The notes: generated by a model not told the origin, from the sequence alone. A stretch of 64,000 nucleotides of DNA from DAOTWA01 sp034435955 (GCA_034435955.1 DAOTWA010000045.1:28837-92836), one strand, 5' to 3'; shown: positions 32,250 to 41,228, counted from the stretch's first letter. Made by a program: numbers and translations.

Positions 32250-33164
32250 TCATTTCTGCACAACGAGGGCCACCCAATCGGACATGGAACGCTGTTCGAC
32301 GAGGCGAAGGCCATGGGGTATAGCGGCTTCGATGACGGCGGGAGCCTGGTCGGTGAGGATGCCAGAGAGGATCAGATGACCTCCCGGCTCGACCAGGTCG
32401 CCAAGGCCTTCGTCGAACAGACGGATGATGGTGGATGCCAGAATGTTCGCGAGAACGAGTGGAGCGGAAGCGAGAGTAAATTTCCACTCCAGCACATCGA
32501 TCACCGAACCGAGGCCCAACTCCAAACGGCCAAGCAAGCCGTTTGCGGCGGCATTCTCCTGAGCGGCGCGCACCGCGGCGCTGTCCACGTCCACGGCGAG
32601 GGCCTGACTGGCACCCAACTTCAGCGCAGCGATGGAGAGGATGCCAGAACCGCAGCCCACGTCGATCACCGGCCGGTCAGGGCGGACATATTTTTCGATT
32701 AACTCCAGGCAGAGCTGGGTGGTGGGGTGGGTGCCGGTGCCGAAAGCCATACTGGGGTCGATGCGCACCGGTATGCGGTGAGCGGCGTCGATCTGAATCC
32801 AGGCAGGGACGATCAGCAACCGTTCGCCAACCGGGATTGGATGGTAGTGCTCCTTCCAAGAAGCCATCCAGTCCTGATCGTCGATCGCACGGTAGGAAGG
32901 CTCGGGCAACGGCTGAATGCAGCTAAGGTGCCAGAGGGCTTCCTCGAGTCGCCGGCGCTTATCTTCCAGATGGGCATCGAAGGGCAGGTAGCCGAAAACA
33001 CGCACAGGCCCGGCAGGCGTGCCTTCGACCTCCCCGTGGTCAAAGGACACGGCGTGCTCCATCACAACGCCGTTAGAGACAAACCGGCCGAGGACATCGG
33101 CGACGGCCTCGGCCAGCTCCCCATCCACGAGGAGCGAGATTTCCAGCCAGCGGGCCTCAGCCAC
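32250..33164 (-). CDS. prmA: Ribosomal protein L11 methyltransferase PrmA
   Basis: 304 residues from GTG 33164, with GGAGG upstream; it overlaps the dnaJ end by 8 bp. The N-terminal domain with WLEISLLVDGELAEAVADVL is the L11-recognising part, then GTGTHPTTQLCLELI and motif I VIDVGCGSGILSIAALKLGA, followed by DVDSAAVRAAQENAAANG and LANILAS. This linker-plus-motif arrangement is PrmA-specific. It trimethylates L11. The position after dnaJ is common in Gram-positive-type heat-shock operons. Confidence 0.92.
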   Translation of the reverse strand: MAEARWLEISLLVDGELAEAVADVLGRFVSNGVVMEHAVSFDHGEVEGTPAGPVRVFGYLPFDAHLEDKRRRLEEALWHLSCIQPLPEPSYRAIDDQDWMASWKEHYHPIPVGERLLIVPAWIQIDAAHRIPVRIDPSMAFGTGTHPTTQLCLELIEKYVRPDRPVIDVGCGSGILSIAALKLGASQALAVDVDSAAVRAAQENAAANGLLGRLELGLGSVIDVLEWKFTLASAPLVLANILASTIIRLFDEGLGDLVEPGGHLILSGILTDQAPAVIEAAIPHGLRLVEQRSMSDWVALVVQK

Positions 33165-34272
33165 CGAGGACCTCCTTGAGACGGTCGAAGAAACCGCGCT
33201 CCTGGGGGCTGGCCTGAGTGCCCAATGTTCTGGCGAGCTGTTCGAAGAGGCTGCGCTGCTCGGCGGTCAGATGAGAAGGCACTTCCACATTGACGATGAC
33301 GAGCTGATCGCCGCGGCCATCACGGCGCAGATGAGGGATGCCCTTGCCCCGCAGGGTGAAGATTTTGCCAGGCTGGGTGCCCGGCGGTATATGCAATTTG
33401 GCGACACCGTCCAATGTGGGGACTTCAACTTCGGCGCCAAGGGCAGCCTGGGCGACATTGATATTCAAGTCCAGGAGGACGTCATCGTTGCGGCGGCGGA
33501 AGTATTTGTGCGGGCGGACGATGATCTCCAGGTAAAAATTGCCATTCGGCCCACCGTACTGGCCGGGCTGGCCCTCGCCAGCCAGGCGGATCTGGGTGCC
33601 GGTATCTACGCCGGGTGGAATGGGCACGACCTTTTTGACGGTGCGGCGTTCCAGTCCGCGCCCGTGGCAGGTATGGCAGGGGGTATTGATGACCTCACCC
33701 GAGCCGTTGCAGGTTGGGCAGGTGGTCACCTGAACCATCGAGCCGAGGAAAGTCTGGCGCACCTGACGGACTTCACCGCGGCCGCCGCAGGTGGGGCAAC
33801 GAATCGGACTGGTGCCGGGCTCGGCGCCCGAACCGCGGCAGGTGCTGCAGACCTCGTCGCGAGTGATTTCGATCTCCTTCTCGACACCGAAGACGGCTTC
33901 CTCGAAAGTCAGCTCAATTTTTTGGCTCAGGTCGCTGCCGCGGCGGGGTTGATTGCGCCGGCGGCGGCCAGCCCCGCCGCCGAAGCCGAAGAACTCTTCG
34001 AAGATGTCGGAAAGATCGATTGTAGAGAAGTCGGGCATGCCGCCGACGCCGTTCAAGCCCTCAAATCCGTAGCGATCGTAGGCTGCGCGCCTCTCCGGGT
34101 CGGACAGGACGGCATAGGCTTCATTGATCTCCTTAAAACGCTCTTCGGCGTCGGGAGACTTGTTCACATCGGGGTGATACTGCCTGGCCAGGCGGCGAAA
34201 AGCCGACTTGAGTTCTTCCTCGGAAGCGTTGCGGCTAACCCCTAAAACCTCGTAGTAATCGCGTTGCGCCAT
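33157..34272 (-). CDS. dnaJ: Chaperone DnaJ
   Basis: 371 residues from ATG 34272. The J domain has the HPD motif (YHPDVNKSP), then a short Gly/Phe-type linker (FGGGAGRRRRNQPRRG). Four CxxCxGxG zinc-finger repeats follow (CSTCRGSGAEPG, CPTCGGRGEV, CPTCNGSGEV, CHTCHGRG) and the two C-terminal substrate-binding beta domains. It stimulates the DnaK ATPase and delivers substrates. A 12 bp stem precedes its ribosome site in the dnaK-dnaJ gap. Confidence 0.95.
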   Translation of the reverse strand: MAQRDYYEVLGVSRNASEEELKSAFRRLARQYHPDVNKSPDAEERFKEINEAYAVLSDPERRAAYDRYGFEGLNGVGGMPDFSTIDLSDIFEEFFGFGGGAGRRRRNQPRRGSDLSQKIELTFEEAVFGVEKEIEITRDEVCSTCRGSGAEPGTSPIRCPTCGGRGEVRQVRQTFLGSMVQVTTCPTCNGSGEVINTPCHTCHGRGLERRTVKKVVPIPPGVDTGTQIRLAGEGQPGQYGGPNGNFYLEIIVRPHKYFRRRNDDVLLDLNINVAQAALGAEVEVPTLDGVAKLHIPPGTQPGKIFTLRGKGIPHLRRDGRGDQLVIVNVEVPSHLTAEQRSLFEQLARTLGTQASPQERGFFDRLKEVLGG

Positions 34273-34292
34273 GAAATTGCCCAACCTACCTC

Positions 34293-34336
34293 TTCACCCC
34301 CGGGTCTGGGTGAATTAAGCGATGCCCGGGGGTGAA
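34293..34336 (-). repeat. Hairpin in the dnaK-dnaJ gap
   Basis: TTCACCCCCGGG (34293-34304) and CCCGGGGGTGAA (34325-34336) are perfectly complementary, a 12 bp GC-rich stem around a 20-base loop. No T run follows. It ends just before GAGGTAGG, the dnaJ ribosome site, so it may stabilise the dnaK message end or tune dnaJ translation. Confidence 0.75.
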
Positions 34337-34358
34337 GTCATTATCCAGTGTGACGGTG

Positions 34359-36293
34359 TTATACCTGTTTAAATTCGCCATCCACCACATCTTCGCCGCC
34401 TGGAGCGGAACCGCCAGGAGGCGGGCCGCCCGGCGCACCAGAATCGCCGGAGCCGGCAGCGCCGCTGGTAGTGCCTGTTCCGGCGCCACCAGCCTGCTGG
34501 TAGGCCGCCGCGCCGACGCGCTGGATAATCTGACCGAGCTCTTCGGTCGCCTGGCGGATGGCGTTGATGTCATCGCCGTTCATCACCCCACGCACGCGGC
34601 TGATCGCATCCTGGGTCTGGGTGCGCAGGTCAGCAGGAACCTTATCGCCCAGGTCACGCAGGGTTTTCTCGGCGGTGTAAACGGTATTATCGGCGTAATT
34701 GCGCGCCTCGATGAGCTCCTTGCGCTTGCGGTCTTCCTCGGCGTGCTGCTCGGCTTCCTTGCGCATGCGCTCGATCTCGGCTTCGGTCAGGCCAGATGAA
34801 GCGGTGATGACGATGTTCTGGCTGCGGCCGGTGGCCTTATCCTGGGCGGTGACTTTAAGGATGCCGTTGGCATCGATGTCAAAAGTGACTTCGATCTGGG
34901 GAACGCCGCGCGGGGCAGGGGGGATGCCATCCAGGATGAATTTGCCCAGGGATTTGTTATCCGCCGCCATGGGGCGTTCCCCCTGGAGGACATGGATTTC
35001 CACCTGGGTTTGATTATCGCTGGCGGTGGAGAAGATCTGGCTCTTGCGGGTAGGGATGGTGGTGTTGCGTTCGATCAAGGGGGTGGATACGCCGCCCAAC
35101 GTTTCCACCGACAAAGTAAGCGGGGTAACGTCGAGGAGAAGGATGTCCTTCACTTCGCCGCCCAAGACGCCGGCCTGGATCGCCGCGCCGACGGCCACCA
35201 CCTCATCCGGGTTGACGCCCTTGTGGGGCTCCTTACCAAAGATGCGGCGCACCGCCTCCTGCACGGCAGGCATGCGGGTCATGCCGCCCACCAGGACGAC
35301 CTCGTTCACGTCGCCGGGCTTGAGGTTGGCGTCGGAGAGGGCGCGGTTGACTGGATCCATGGTGCGCTGGATCAGGTCAGCGGTAAGCTGTTCGAGCTTG
35401 GAACGGGTGAGGGTTGTAACCAGGTGTTTGGGTCCGCTCGCGTCGGCGGTGATGTAAGGCAGGTTAATCTCGGCCTGCATCACACTGGAAAGCTCGATTT
35501 TGGCTTTCTCGGAGGCCTCTTTCAGGCGCTGGAGGGCCTGGCGGTCCTGACGGAGGTCGATGCCGTACTCCTTGCGGAATTCCTCGATCAGGTAGTCCAT
35601 GATGCGCTGGTCGAAGTCATCGCCGCCGAGGAAGGTGTCGCCATTGGTCGAGCGAACCTGAAATACGCCATCGCCCACGTCGAGGATGGAGATATCGAAC
35701 GTGCCGCCCCCCAGGTCGTAGACGGCGATGACCTCGTTTTTCTTCTTGTCCAGGCCGTAAGCCAGGGAGGAGGCGGTCGGCTCGTTGATGATGCGCAGCA
35801 CCTCGAGGCCGGCGATCTTCCCGGCGTCCTTGGTGGCGTTGCGCTGGGCATCATTGAAATAAGCCGGCACGGTGATGACGGCCTGAGTGATCGGCTCTCC
35901 AAGGTAAGCCTCACAGTCGGCCTTGATCTTGGCGAGGATCATAGCAGAGATCTCAGGCGGCGAATATTCGCGTCCATCCATAATGACGCGCACATCGCCG
36001 TTGGGGGCTTTGGTGACTTTATAGGGCACGCGGCTGATGGTGCGCTGGACCTCGGGGTCGTCGAATTTACGGCCCATGAAGCGTTTGATCGAAAAGATGG
36101 TGTTTTCCGGGTTTACGATGGCCTGGTTGCGGGCCATGCGGCCGACGAGACGCTCGTGGTTCTTGTTGACCGCCACAACGGAAGGGACCAGGCGCTCGCC
36201 TTCCGCAGAGGGTATCACGACCGGCTCACCGCCGAGCATGACTGCGGCGACGGAAAAAGTTGTTCCCAGGTCGATGCCAATGATTTTTCCCAT
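34359..36293 (-). CDS. dnaK: Chaperone DnaK (Hsp70)
   Basis: 644 residues. The actin-like ATPase starts with GIDLGTTFSVAAVM, then VITVPAYFNDAQRNATKDAG, IINEPTASSLAYG, DLGGGTFDISIL and VVLVGGMTRMP. The interdomain linker DILLLDVTPLTLSVE leads to the substrate-binding domain. The lid is followed by a Gly/Pro-rich tail and DVVDGEF near the C-terminal end. A ribosome site AGGAGA precedes the ATG. It works with DnaJ and GrpE, encoded on either side. Confidence 0.97.
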   Translation of the reverse strand: MGKIIGIDLGTTFSVAAVMLGGEPVVIPSAEGERLVPSVVAVNKNHERLVGRMARNQAIVNPENTIFSIKRFMGRKFDDPEVQRTISRVPYKVTKAPNGDVRVIMDGREYSPPEISAMILAKIKADCEAYLGEPITQAVITVPAYFNDAQRNATKDAGKIAGLEVLRIINEPTASSLAYGLDKKKNEVIAVYDLGGGTFDISILDVGDGVFQVRSTNGDTFLGGDDFDQRIMDYLIEEFRKEYGIDLRQDRQALQRLKEASEKAKIELSSVMQAEINLPYITADASGPKHLVTTLTRSKLEQLTADLIQRTMDPVNRALSDANLKPGDVNEVVLVGGMTRMPAVQEAVRRIFGKEPHKGVNPDEVVAVGAAIQAGVLGGEVKDILLLDVTPLTLSVETLGGVSTPLIERNTTIPTRKSQIFSTASDNQTQVEIHVLQGERPMAADNKSLGKFILDGIPPAPRGVPQIEVTFDIDANGILKVTAQDKATGRSQNIVITASSGLTEAEIERMRKEAEQHAEEDRKRKELIEARNYADNTVYTAEKTLRDLGDKVPADLRTQTQDAISRVRGVMNGDDINAIRQATEELGQIIQRVGAAAYQQAGGAGTGTTSGAAGSGDSGAPGGPPPGGSAPGGEDVVDGEFKQV

Positions 36294-36305
36294 TATTCCA
36301 ATCTC

Positions 36306-36932
36306 CTATTTTGCGACTCTAACCAAAGCGGGACGCAGGACGCGGTCCCCTTGCATATACCCCTGGCGAACCACCTCGATAATCTGGCCACTCTGGTGGT
36401 CGGGGCTGTCCTCGTGAGATATCGCTTCGTGGCGGCTCGGATCGAAGATTTCGCCGTCGGCCTGCATCGGAGTCACACCGTCGGCCGCCAAGATGTTCAG
36501 AAATTTCCGGTAAATCAGCTCGATGCCCTCGGCCCAGGCGGCGCCATCTTCGGATTTTGGGCGCGTCTTGAGAGCGCGGTCCAGGTCGTCCAGGATGGGC
36601 AGGTAACGCTTGATGATTTCGGCGGCGGCGTTCTGATAGATCAGCGATTGGTCACGCTCAATGCGCTTTTTATAGTTGGAAAAGTCGGCGCGCTCGCGCT
36701 GCCAACCGTCGAAATACTCGCTGGCCTCACTGCGAGATTTCTCCAGCTCCTGTTTCAAGTTTTCGTATTCCTCCACGGGCAGGGTAACCGTCTCGACAGG
36801 GATCGGCGCTTCCTCTGCCTGGACACTGCCATTCCCGGCTTCCGTTTCTTGCGGCTGACTTTTTTCGGCTTCCGGGATGAATTCTTCTTGTTTTTGGGTT
36901 TCGGATTTGGCCTTTTTCTTGACTTCGCCCAT
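36306..36932 (-). CDS. grpE: Nucleotide exchange factor GrpE
   Basis: 208 residues from ATG 36932 with GGAGGG upstream. An acidic/Lys-rich low-complexity N terminus is followed by a long coiled coil (VEEYENLKQELEKSRSEASEYF) and the conserved DWQRERADFSNYKKR-type core, here GWQRERADFSNYKKR. The beta wing has VTPMQADGEIFDPSRHEA and VRQGYMQGDRVLRPALVRV. It releases ADP from DnaK. The hrcA stop is 20 bp upstream, so it is the second gene of the operon. Confidence 0.94.
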   Translation of the reverse strand: MGEVKKKAKSETQKQEEFIPEAEKSQPQETEAGNGSVQAEEAPIPVETVTLPVEEYENLKQELEKSRSEASEYFDGWQRERADFSNYKKRIERDQSLIYQNAAAEIIKRYLPILDDLDRALKTRPKSEDGAAWAEGIELIYRKFLNILAADGVTPMQADGEIFDPSRHEAISHEDSPDHQSGQIIEVVRQGYMQGDRVLRPALVRVAK

Positions 36933-36952
36933 AACGTCCCTCCAAAATGAGA

Positions 36953-37987
36953 TCAATCAACCAGTGTTTCGGAGACAAGATCGCTCAACAGGTTAGCGAC
37001 AAAACGGACGGTTGAGATGGCGCGCGCATAAGGCATACGCAAGGGGCCGAGAACGCCCAGGGTGCCGGTCGCCAAGCCGGGAGCGCCGTAGCGGGCCAGG
37101 ATAACGGAGACCTGACGCAACTCCTCCCAGGTGCCTTCACCGCCGATCAATACCTGGACGCCGCCAATCGAGCTGGTCATGACGGTGCGGGCTAAAAGAT
37201 CCTCGAGCAGAGAACGCTCTTCGAGCAAGCGCAGGGAGCGGCGAGCTTCCTCCGATTCGGCAAATTCAGGTTCAGACAGCACGTTGGTCAGGCCGTCCAT
37301 GTAAATTTCGCCGGCGACCAGGGCATCGGTGCGGGTGAGCTTGGCATGCACCAGATCGACGATCTCCTGCTCAAGCGGCTGGAGCTGGGATTTCCAGGCG
37401 AGCAGGTCTTCCACACCCTTGCCCTGGAACAGGTGGGTGAGGCGATCGGCAACGGCGCTAAGCTGCTCCTGAGTAGCCGGCTCGGCCAGGGTGAAAATTT
37501 GCTGATGGATCTCGCCGCCCACCAGGACGAGCACCATGAGCACCTGGCGGCCGCGAGTGGCGATCAGCTCAAGGTGCTTGATGCGCGCCTGCTCGGGGTG
37601 GGGGGAGGTGACCAGCGAAGCACTGCGCGACTGGTTGGCCAGCACAGAAGCGGCCAGACGCATCCACTGCTCGGTGTCCTGGCGCGTCTGATAGAACTGG
37701 TGGCTGATCAGCGAGCGGGTGGAAGCGGGCAGCTCGGTTTGCTGCACCAAGCGGCCGACGAAATAACGATAACCCTCCTCGGTGGGCACGCGCCCGGCTG
37801 AGGTGTGCGGCTGGCGCAAATAACCGGCTTCAGTCAGCGCGGCAAGCTCGTTGCGCACTGTGGCGGAGCTCATATCCAGGTTGTAACGCTCCACGAGATA
37901 CTTCGAGCTAACCGGCTGAGCAGAGCGGATATACTCGTGGATCACCAGGGTAAGGATAAATTTCTGCCGTTCGGTTAAGTCAGCCAT
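36953..37987 (-). CDS. hrcA: Heat-inducible transcription repressor HrcA
   Basis: 344 residues from ATG 37987; an earlier start would overlap the CIRCE operator. The N-terminal winged helix reads LTERQKFILTLVIHEYI, SSATVRNELAALTEAGYL and TSAGRVPTEEGYRYFV, the HrcA hallmark. The C-terminal part is a GAF-like dimer domain with IGGEGTWEELRQVSVILARYG. HrcA binds CIRCE and represses heat-shock genes with help from GroEL. It is the first gene of hrcA-grpE-dnaK-dnaJ-prmA and represses its own operon. Confidence 0.96.
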   Translation of the reverse strand: MADLTERQKFILTLVIHEYIRSAQPVSSKYLVERYNLDMSSATVRNELAALTEAGYLRQPHTSAGRVPTEEGYRYFVGRLVQQTELPASTRSLISHQFYQTRQDTEQWMRLAASVLANQSRSASLVTSPHPEQARIKHLELIATRGRQVLMVLVLVGGEIHQQIFTLAEPATQEQLSAVADRLTHLFQGKGVEDLLAWKSQLQPLEQEIVDLVHAKLTRTDALVAGEIYMDGLTNVLSEPEFAESEEARRSLRLLEERSLLEDLLARTVMTSSIGGVQVLIGGEGTWEELRQVSVILARYGAPGLATGTLGVLGPLRMPYARAISTVRFVANLLSDLVSETLVD

Positions 37988-38004
37988 AGGATCACCGGTT
38001 AAAT

Positions 38005-38031
38005 TTAGCACTCTCGTTATTAGAGTGCTAA
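38005..38031. promoter_or_regulatory. CIRCE operator
   Basis: TTAGCACTC (38005-38013), a 9-base spacer, GAGTGCTAA (38023-38031): an exact match to the canonical CIRCE element. It lies 18 bp before the hrcA start and just after the predicted promoter, covering the start of transcription. Confidence 0.97.
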
Positions 38032-38044
38032 AATTACGCTATGT

Positions 38045-38073
38045 ATGATACCATGTATAGTAAAGGTAGTCAA
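38045..38073 (-). promoter_or_regulatory. hrcA operon promoter
   Basis: On the minus strand TTGACT (38068-38073) and TATCAT (38045-38050) are 17 bp apart, a good housekeeping promoter. Transcription would begin near 38038, immediately ahead of CIRCE. Confidence 0.8.
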
Positions 38074-38110
38074 GGCAGGCATGCGGGGTGTTTCATAGTA
38101 AAATCAGGCC

Positions 38111-39307
38111 ATGACCAATGGCGAGATGTTCTTAATTGAACCCAGCGTGCCCATGTCCTCGCCCGATCTGGAAGAAAGCGACCGCCGGGCGGTGATGGAA
38201 GTGCTCAACACGCCTTACCTGAGCATGGGCGGGCGCATACAAGCTTTCGAGGATGCTTTTATCGCATTCACCGGCCGCCGTCATGCCATCGGGGTGAGTT
38301 CGGGGACGGCCGGCCTGCACCTGTGCGTGAGGGCGGCCGGGATAGGCCGGGGCGATGTGGTGATCACCACCCCGTTTTCTTTTGTGGCTTCGACGAATGT
38401 CATCCTGTACGAGGGCGGCATACCCGTCTTTGTGGATGTGGACGAGCGCACCGGCAATCTGGATGTGGCCCAAGCGGCGGATGCCGCCCGCGATCTGATG
38501 GAAGGAGGTGAACGTGCGCGACGATGGCTGCCGCGCCGAGGTGCGAACGATTCCGGGCGGCTGAAGGCGATCATGGCCGTGGACGTCTTCGGCCAGCCGG
38601 CCGATATGGATGCCATCCGTGAGGTCAGCCGGGATTATGGCCTGCGCCTGATCGAAGACGCATGTGAGGCCCTGGGGGCCGAATACAAAGGGCGCAAGGC
38701 AGGCACTCTGGGGGATTACGGCGTCTTCGCATTTTACCCGAACAAGCAGATCACCACGGGTGAAGGCGGCCTGGTGGTGACCGATGACGATGAGGCCGCC
38801 GGGTTGATGCGCGCTCTGCGCAATCAAGGGCGCGCGCCGGGTGACACCTGGCTTCAGCACACCCATTTGGGATACAACTATCGTTTGGATGAAATGAGCG
38901 CTGCATTGGGCGCAGCGCAGATGGCTCGCCTTGAGGAGCTGCTCACCCGACGCGAGCGGGTGGCGGGATGGTACGCGGAGCGGCTGGCGGAGATCCCCGG
39001 GGTGGAGCCGCCGACGGTGGATGCCAATACCACGCGGGTGAGCTGGTTCGTCTACGTGGTGCGCCTGGCGCGCGGGGTGAAGCGTGAGGAAGTGGCGCGC
39101 TCTCTAGCCGCGCGGGGGATCCCGGTAAGGCCCTATTTCCTTCCCATCCATCTACAACCATACATGGTCGAGCGGTTCGGGTATCGTGAAGGCGACTTTC
39201 CCGTCACTGAAGATCTCGGCGCCCGTGGTCTGGCGCTGCCCTTCTCCGGAGTGATGAGCGAGGAGCAGGTGGAGCGCGTTTGCCGGGCGCTGCAAGCCGC
39301 GCTATGA
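38111..39307 (+). CDS. DegT/DnrJ/EryC1/StrS-family PLP aminotransferase
   Basis: 398 residues. Family landmarks are GVSSGTAGLHLCVRAAGIG (about 60-78), TTPFSFVASTN, VDVFGQPADM, LIEDACEALGA and FAFYPNKQITTGEGG, whose Lys (about 216) binds PLP. The NYRLDEMSAALG segment follows. Such enzymes aminate keto-sugars for cell-surface glycans or antibiotics. The sugar substrate cannot be read, and no other nucleotide-sugar gene is nearby. It diverges from hrcA, and the next gene overlaps its stop by 4 bp. Confidence 0.9.
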   Translation: MTNGEMFLIEPSVPMSSPDLEESDRRAVMEVLNTPYLSMGGRIQAFEDAFIAFTGRRHAIGVSSGTAGLHLCVRAAGIGRGDVVITTPFSFVASTNVILYEGGIPVFVDVDERTGNLDVAQAADAARDLMEGGERARRWLPRRGANDSGRLKAIMAVDVFGQPADMDAIREVSRDYGLRLIEDACEALGAEYKGRKAGTLGDYGVFAFYPNKQITTGEGGLVVTDDDEAAGLMRALRNQGRAPGDTWLQHTHLGYNYRLDEMSAALGAAQMARLEELLTRRERVAGWYAERLAEIPGVEPPTVDANTTRVSWFVYVVRLARGVKREEVARSLAARGIPVRPYFLPIHLQPYMVERFGYREGDFPVTEDLGARGLALPFSGVMSEEQVERVCRALQAAL

Positions 39308-40206
39308 ATCTACCGGCTCGCTTTGCTCCCTTACGCCGAAGCGGTCTGCTATTCCACGCTGTCTTTGTGACGGCGTTTGGAGCGGCGAGCATGATCAACC
39401 TGATCTGGGCGCTCCAGGCGCAGGCAGGGTTTGATTTTCTGCTGCACTTAATCCTGGCGCTGGTAACCTTCGTCCCGCTGCCCTGGCTGGTGTACCGCGG
39501 GTATGCCCTGATCGGCGCACGCTACGATCTGGACCGGGACGGCGTGCGCCTGCGGTGGGGTCTGCGCTCCGAGGATATCTCCCTGCAGGACATCGAATGG
39601 CTGCGCCCGGCAGAGGATCTGACCGAACCGCTGCCGCTGCCGCCTCTGCGCTGGCCGGGAATGGTGCTGGGCACGCGCGAAGTGGACGGACTGGGACCGA
39701 TTGAATTTTTGGCTTCCAGCGGTCGCAATCTGGTGCTGATCGCAACACCGCGCCGCATCTACGTGGTCTCGCCGGCGGACGTGGAGGGTTTCATCGAGAC
39801 ATACCGGCGCATCAATGAGCTGGGCAGTCTGACGCCATTCGCTTCCCGTTCGGTGTACCCATCTTTTTTGCTGATGCGGGTGTGGTCAGCGCCAGCGGCG
39901 CGCGCTCTGGTTCTTGGGGGTCTGATTTTGGGTCTCGCGCTGCTGGTCTGGGTCACCCTGGCAGCATCGCAGCTCGATCGGGTGTCGCTCGGTTTTACGG
40001 CGGGAGGACAGCCGCTGCCGCCCGGTCCGGGTGAATCGCTGCTGCTGCTGCCGGCATTAAACGGATTTATTTATCTGATGGATTTATTGGGCGGATTGTA
40101 TTTTTTCAGGCGTCCCGATCAAAAGGCCGTGGCCTACCTGCTTTGGACAGGCGGCGTGGTCACTCCGCTGCTGATGATGGTGGCGGTGATGTTCATCTCC
40201 TATTAG
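39304..40206 (+). CDS. Membrane protein with bacterial PH-like domain
   Basis: 300 residues from ATG 39304 (ATGA overlap with the upstream stop). Two N-terminal membrane segments (about 15-35 and 45-65) are followed by a soluble beta-rich part starting with YDLDRDGVRLRWGLRSEDISL, the pattern of bacterial PH domains, up to about residue 180. Three more membrane segments follow (about 205-230, 250-270, 275-295). Function unknown. The overlap implies joint translation with the DegT-type enzyme. Confidence 0.75.
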   Translation: MNLPARFAPLRRSGLLFHAVFVTAFGAASMINLIWALQAQAGFDFLLHLILALVTFVPLPWLVYRGYALIGARYDLDRDGVRLRWGLRSEDISLQDIEWLRPAEDLTEPLPLPPLRWPGMVLGTREVDGLGPIEFLASSGRNLVLIATPRRIYVVSPADVEGFIETYRRINELGSLTPFASRSVYPSFLLMRVWSAPAARALVLGGLILGLALLVWVTLAASQLDRVSLGFTAGGQPLPPGPGESLLLLPALNGFIYLMDLLGGLYFFRRPDQKAVAYLLWTGGVVTPLLMMVAVMFISY

Positions 40207-40275
40207 GGGCATGGGGATGGTGTGGTGATGAGGACCTTCAAGGAATCGGGGAGCGAATAAGCGAAGCGTACACGA

Positions 40276-41142
40276 ATGACGATGCTGAGCATTCTTCCTC
40301 AACTGGCGGCGGGAGCAGCGCTGGGTGTGGCGGCGGCATGGATGGCATACCTGGCTGGCGCGCTCAACCGCAGCGGTGCTTTCGCTGCGGCTGCTGTTGG
40401 AGCCATCGTATTTGGTCTGGGAGGTCTGAATTGGGCGATCCTGCTGCTGGCGTTCTTCGTCTCGTCCAGCCTGCTATCGCAGCTATTCAAAGGGCGCAAA
40501 TCTGAGCTGGGGGAAAAATTTGCCAAAAGCTCAAGGCGCGACGCCAGCCAAGTGTTGGCCAATGGTGGTGTGGCCAGCGCAGCGGTGCTCATTATGTTTG
40601 CGATGAAGGTGGCTTTCCAGATGCGCGGGGTGGCGGCGGATCCCGATTGGATGTGGGTGGCTTATGCAGGCAGTCTGGCGGCGGTCAACGCGGATACCTG
40701 GGCGACGGAACTGGGTGTGCTCAGCCGCAGCGCGCCGCGTCTGATCACCAGCGGCGCGCGGGTAGAGCGCGGCGCCTCCGGCGGCGTCACTGGATTGGGC
40801 TTCACAGCGGCGTTGGGCGGGGCAGGGCTGATCGCCGGGCTGGCGGCCTGGCTGCGTGATCTGGCGAGCGTGAGGCCGGCTGGTTTGCTGGCAGCCGTCG
40901 CCATAGGGGGGGCTGCCGGAGCCGTGCTGGATTCCATCCTGGGGAGCAGCTTTCAGGCGATCTATTATTGTCCGCGGTGTGAAAAGGAAACTGAGCGTCA
41001 CCCGTTACACTCCTGTGGAACACCCACCAGCCTGATACGCGGCTGGGCCTGGTTAAACAACGATTGGGTGAACGCCGCCTGCGCGCTGGGCGGCGCTCTG
41101 GTCGCTGCAGCGGTCTGGTGGATTATTTCACGATTCGATTGA
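40276..41142 (+). CDS. DUF92 family integral membrane protein
   Basis: 288 residues with about six membrane segments. Family features are GALNRSGAFAAAAVGAIVFGLGG (abbreviated GALNRSGAF), KSSRRDASQVLANGG, AAVNADTWATELGVLS and GASGGVTGLGF. A CPRC...CG cysteine group follows near residue 238. DUF92 includes the plant VTE6 phytyl-phosphate kinase and bacterial proteins of unknown substrate, so a prenyl-phosphate kinase role is possible but unproven. The 69 bp gap from the previous gene allows cotranscription. Confidence 0.85.
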   Translation: MTMLSILPQLAAGAALGVAAAWMAYLAGALNRSGAFAAAAVGAIVFGLGGLNWAILLLAFFVSSSLLSQLFKGRKSELGEKFAKSSRRDASQVLANGGVASAAVLIMFAMKVAFQMRGVAADPDWMWVAYAGSLAAVNADTWATELGVLSRSAPRLITSGARVERGASGGVTGLGFTAALGGAGLIAGLAAWLRDLASVRPAGLLAAVAIGGAAGAVLDSILGSSFQAIYYCPRCEKETERHPLHSCGTPTSLIRGWAWLNNDWVNAACALGGALVAAAVWWIISRFD

Positions 41143-41151
41143 CAGGCGCGC

Positions 41152-41157
41152 TATAAT
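41152..41157 (+). promoter_or_regulatory. Predicted promoter of the PEBP gene (-10)
   Basis: TATAAT at 41152-41157 lies 72 bp before the ATG. A TTGACA at 41139-41144 overlaps the end of the DUF92 gene but is only 7 bp from the -10, too close to be its -35; TTCACG 19 bp upstream is the better candidate. Confidence 0.4.
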
Positions 41158-41228
41158 AGGAGTCGGCGGGCGACCGCTGTGAGATCGAATCCGGCCTGGG
41201 TTAGATCGATTTTTTTTGGAGGTCGCAC

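Noticed and set aside
34992..36950. 652-codon open frame opposite dnaK and grpE
   Set aside because: DnaK and GrpE are unmistakable on the other strand; the frame has no ribosome site and a shadow-like composition.
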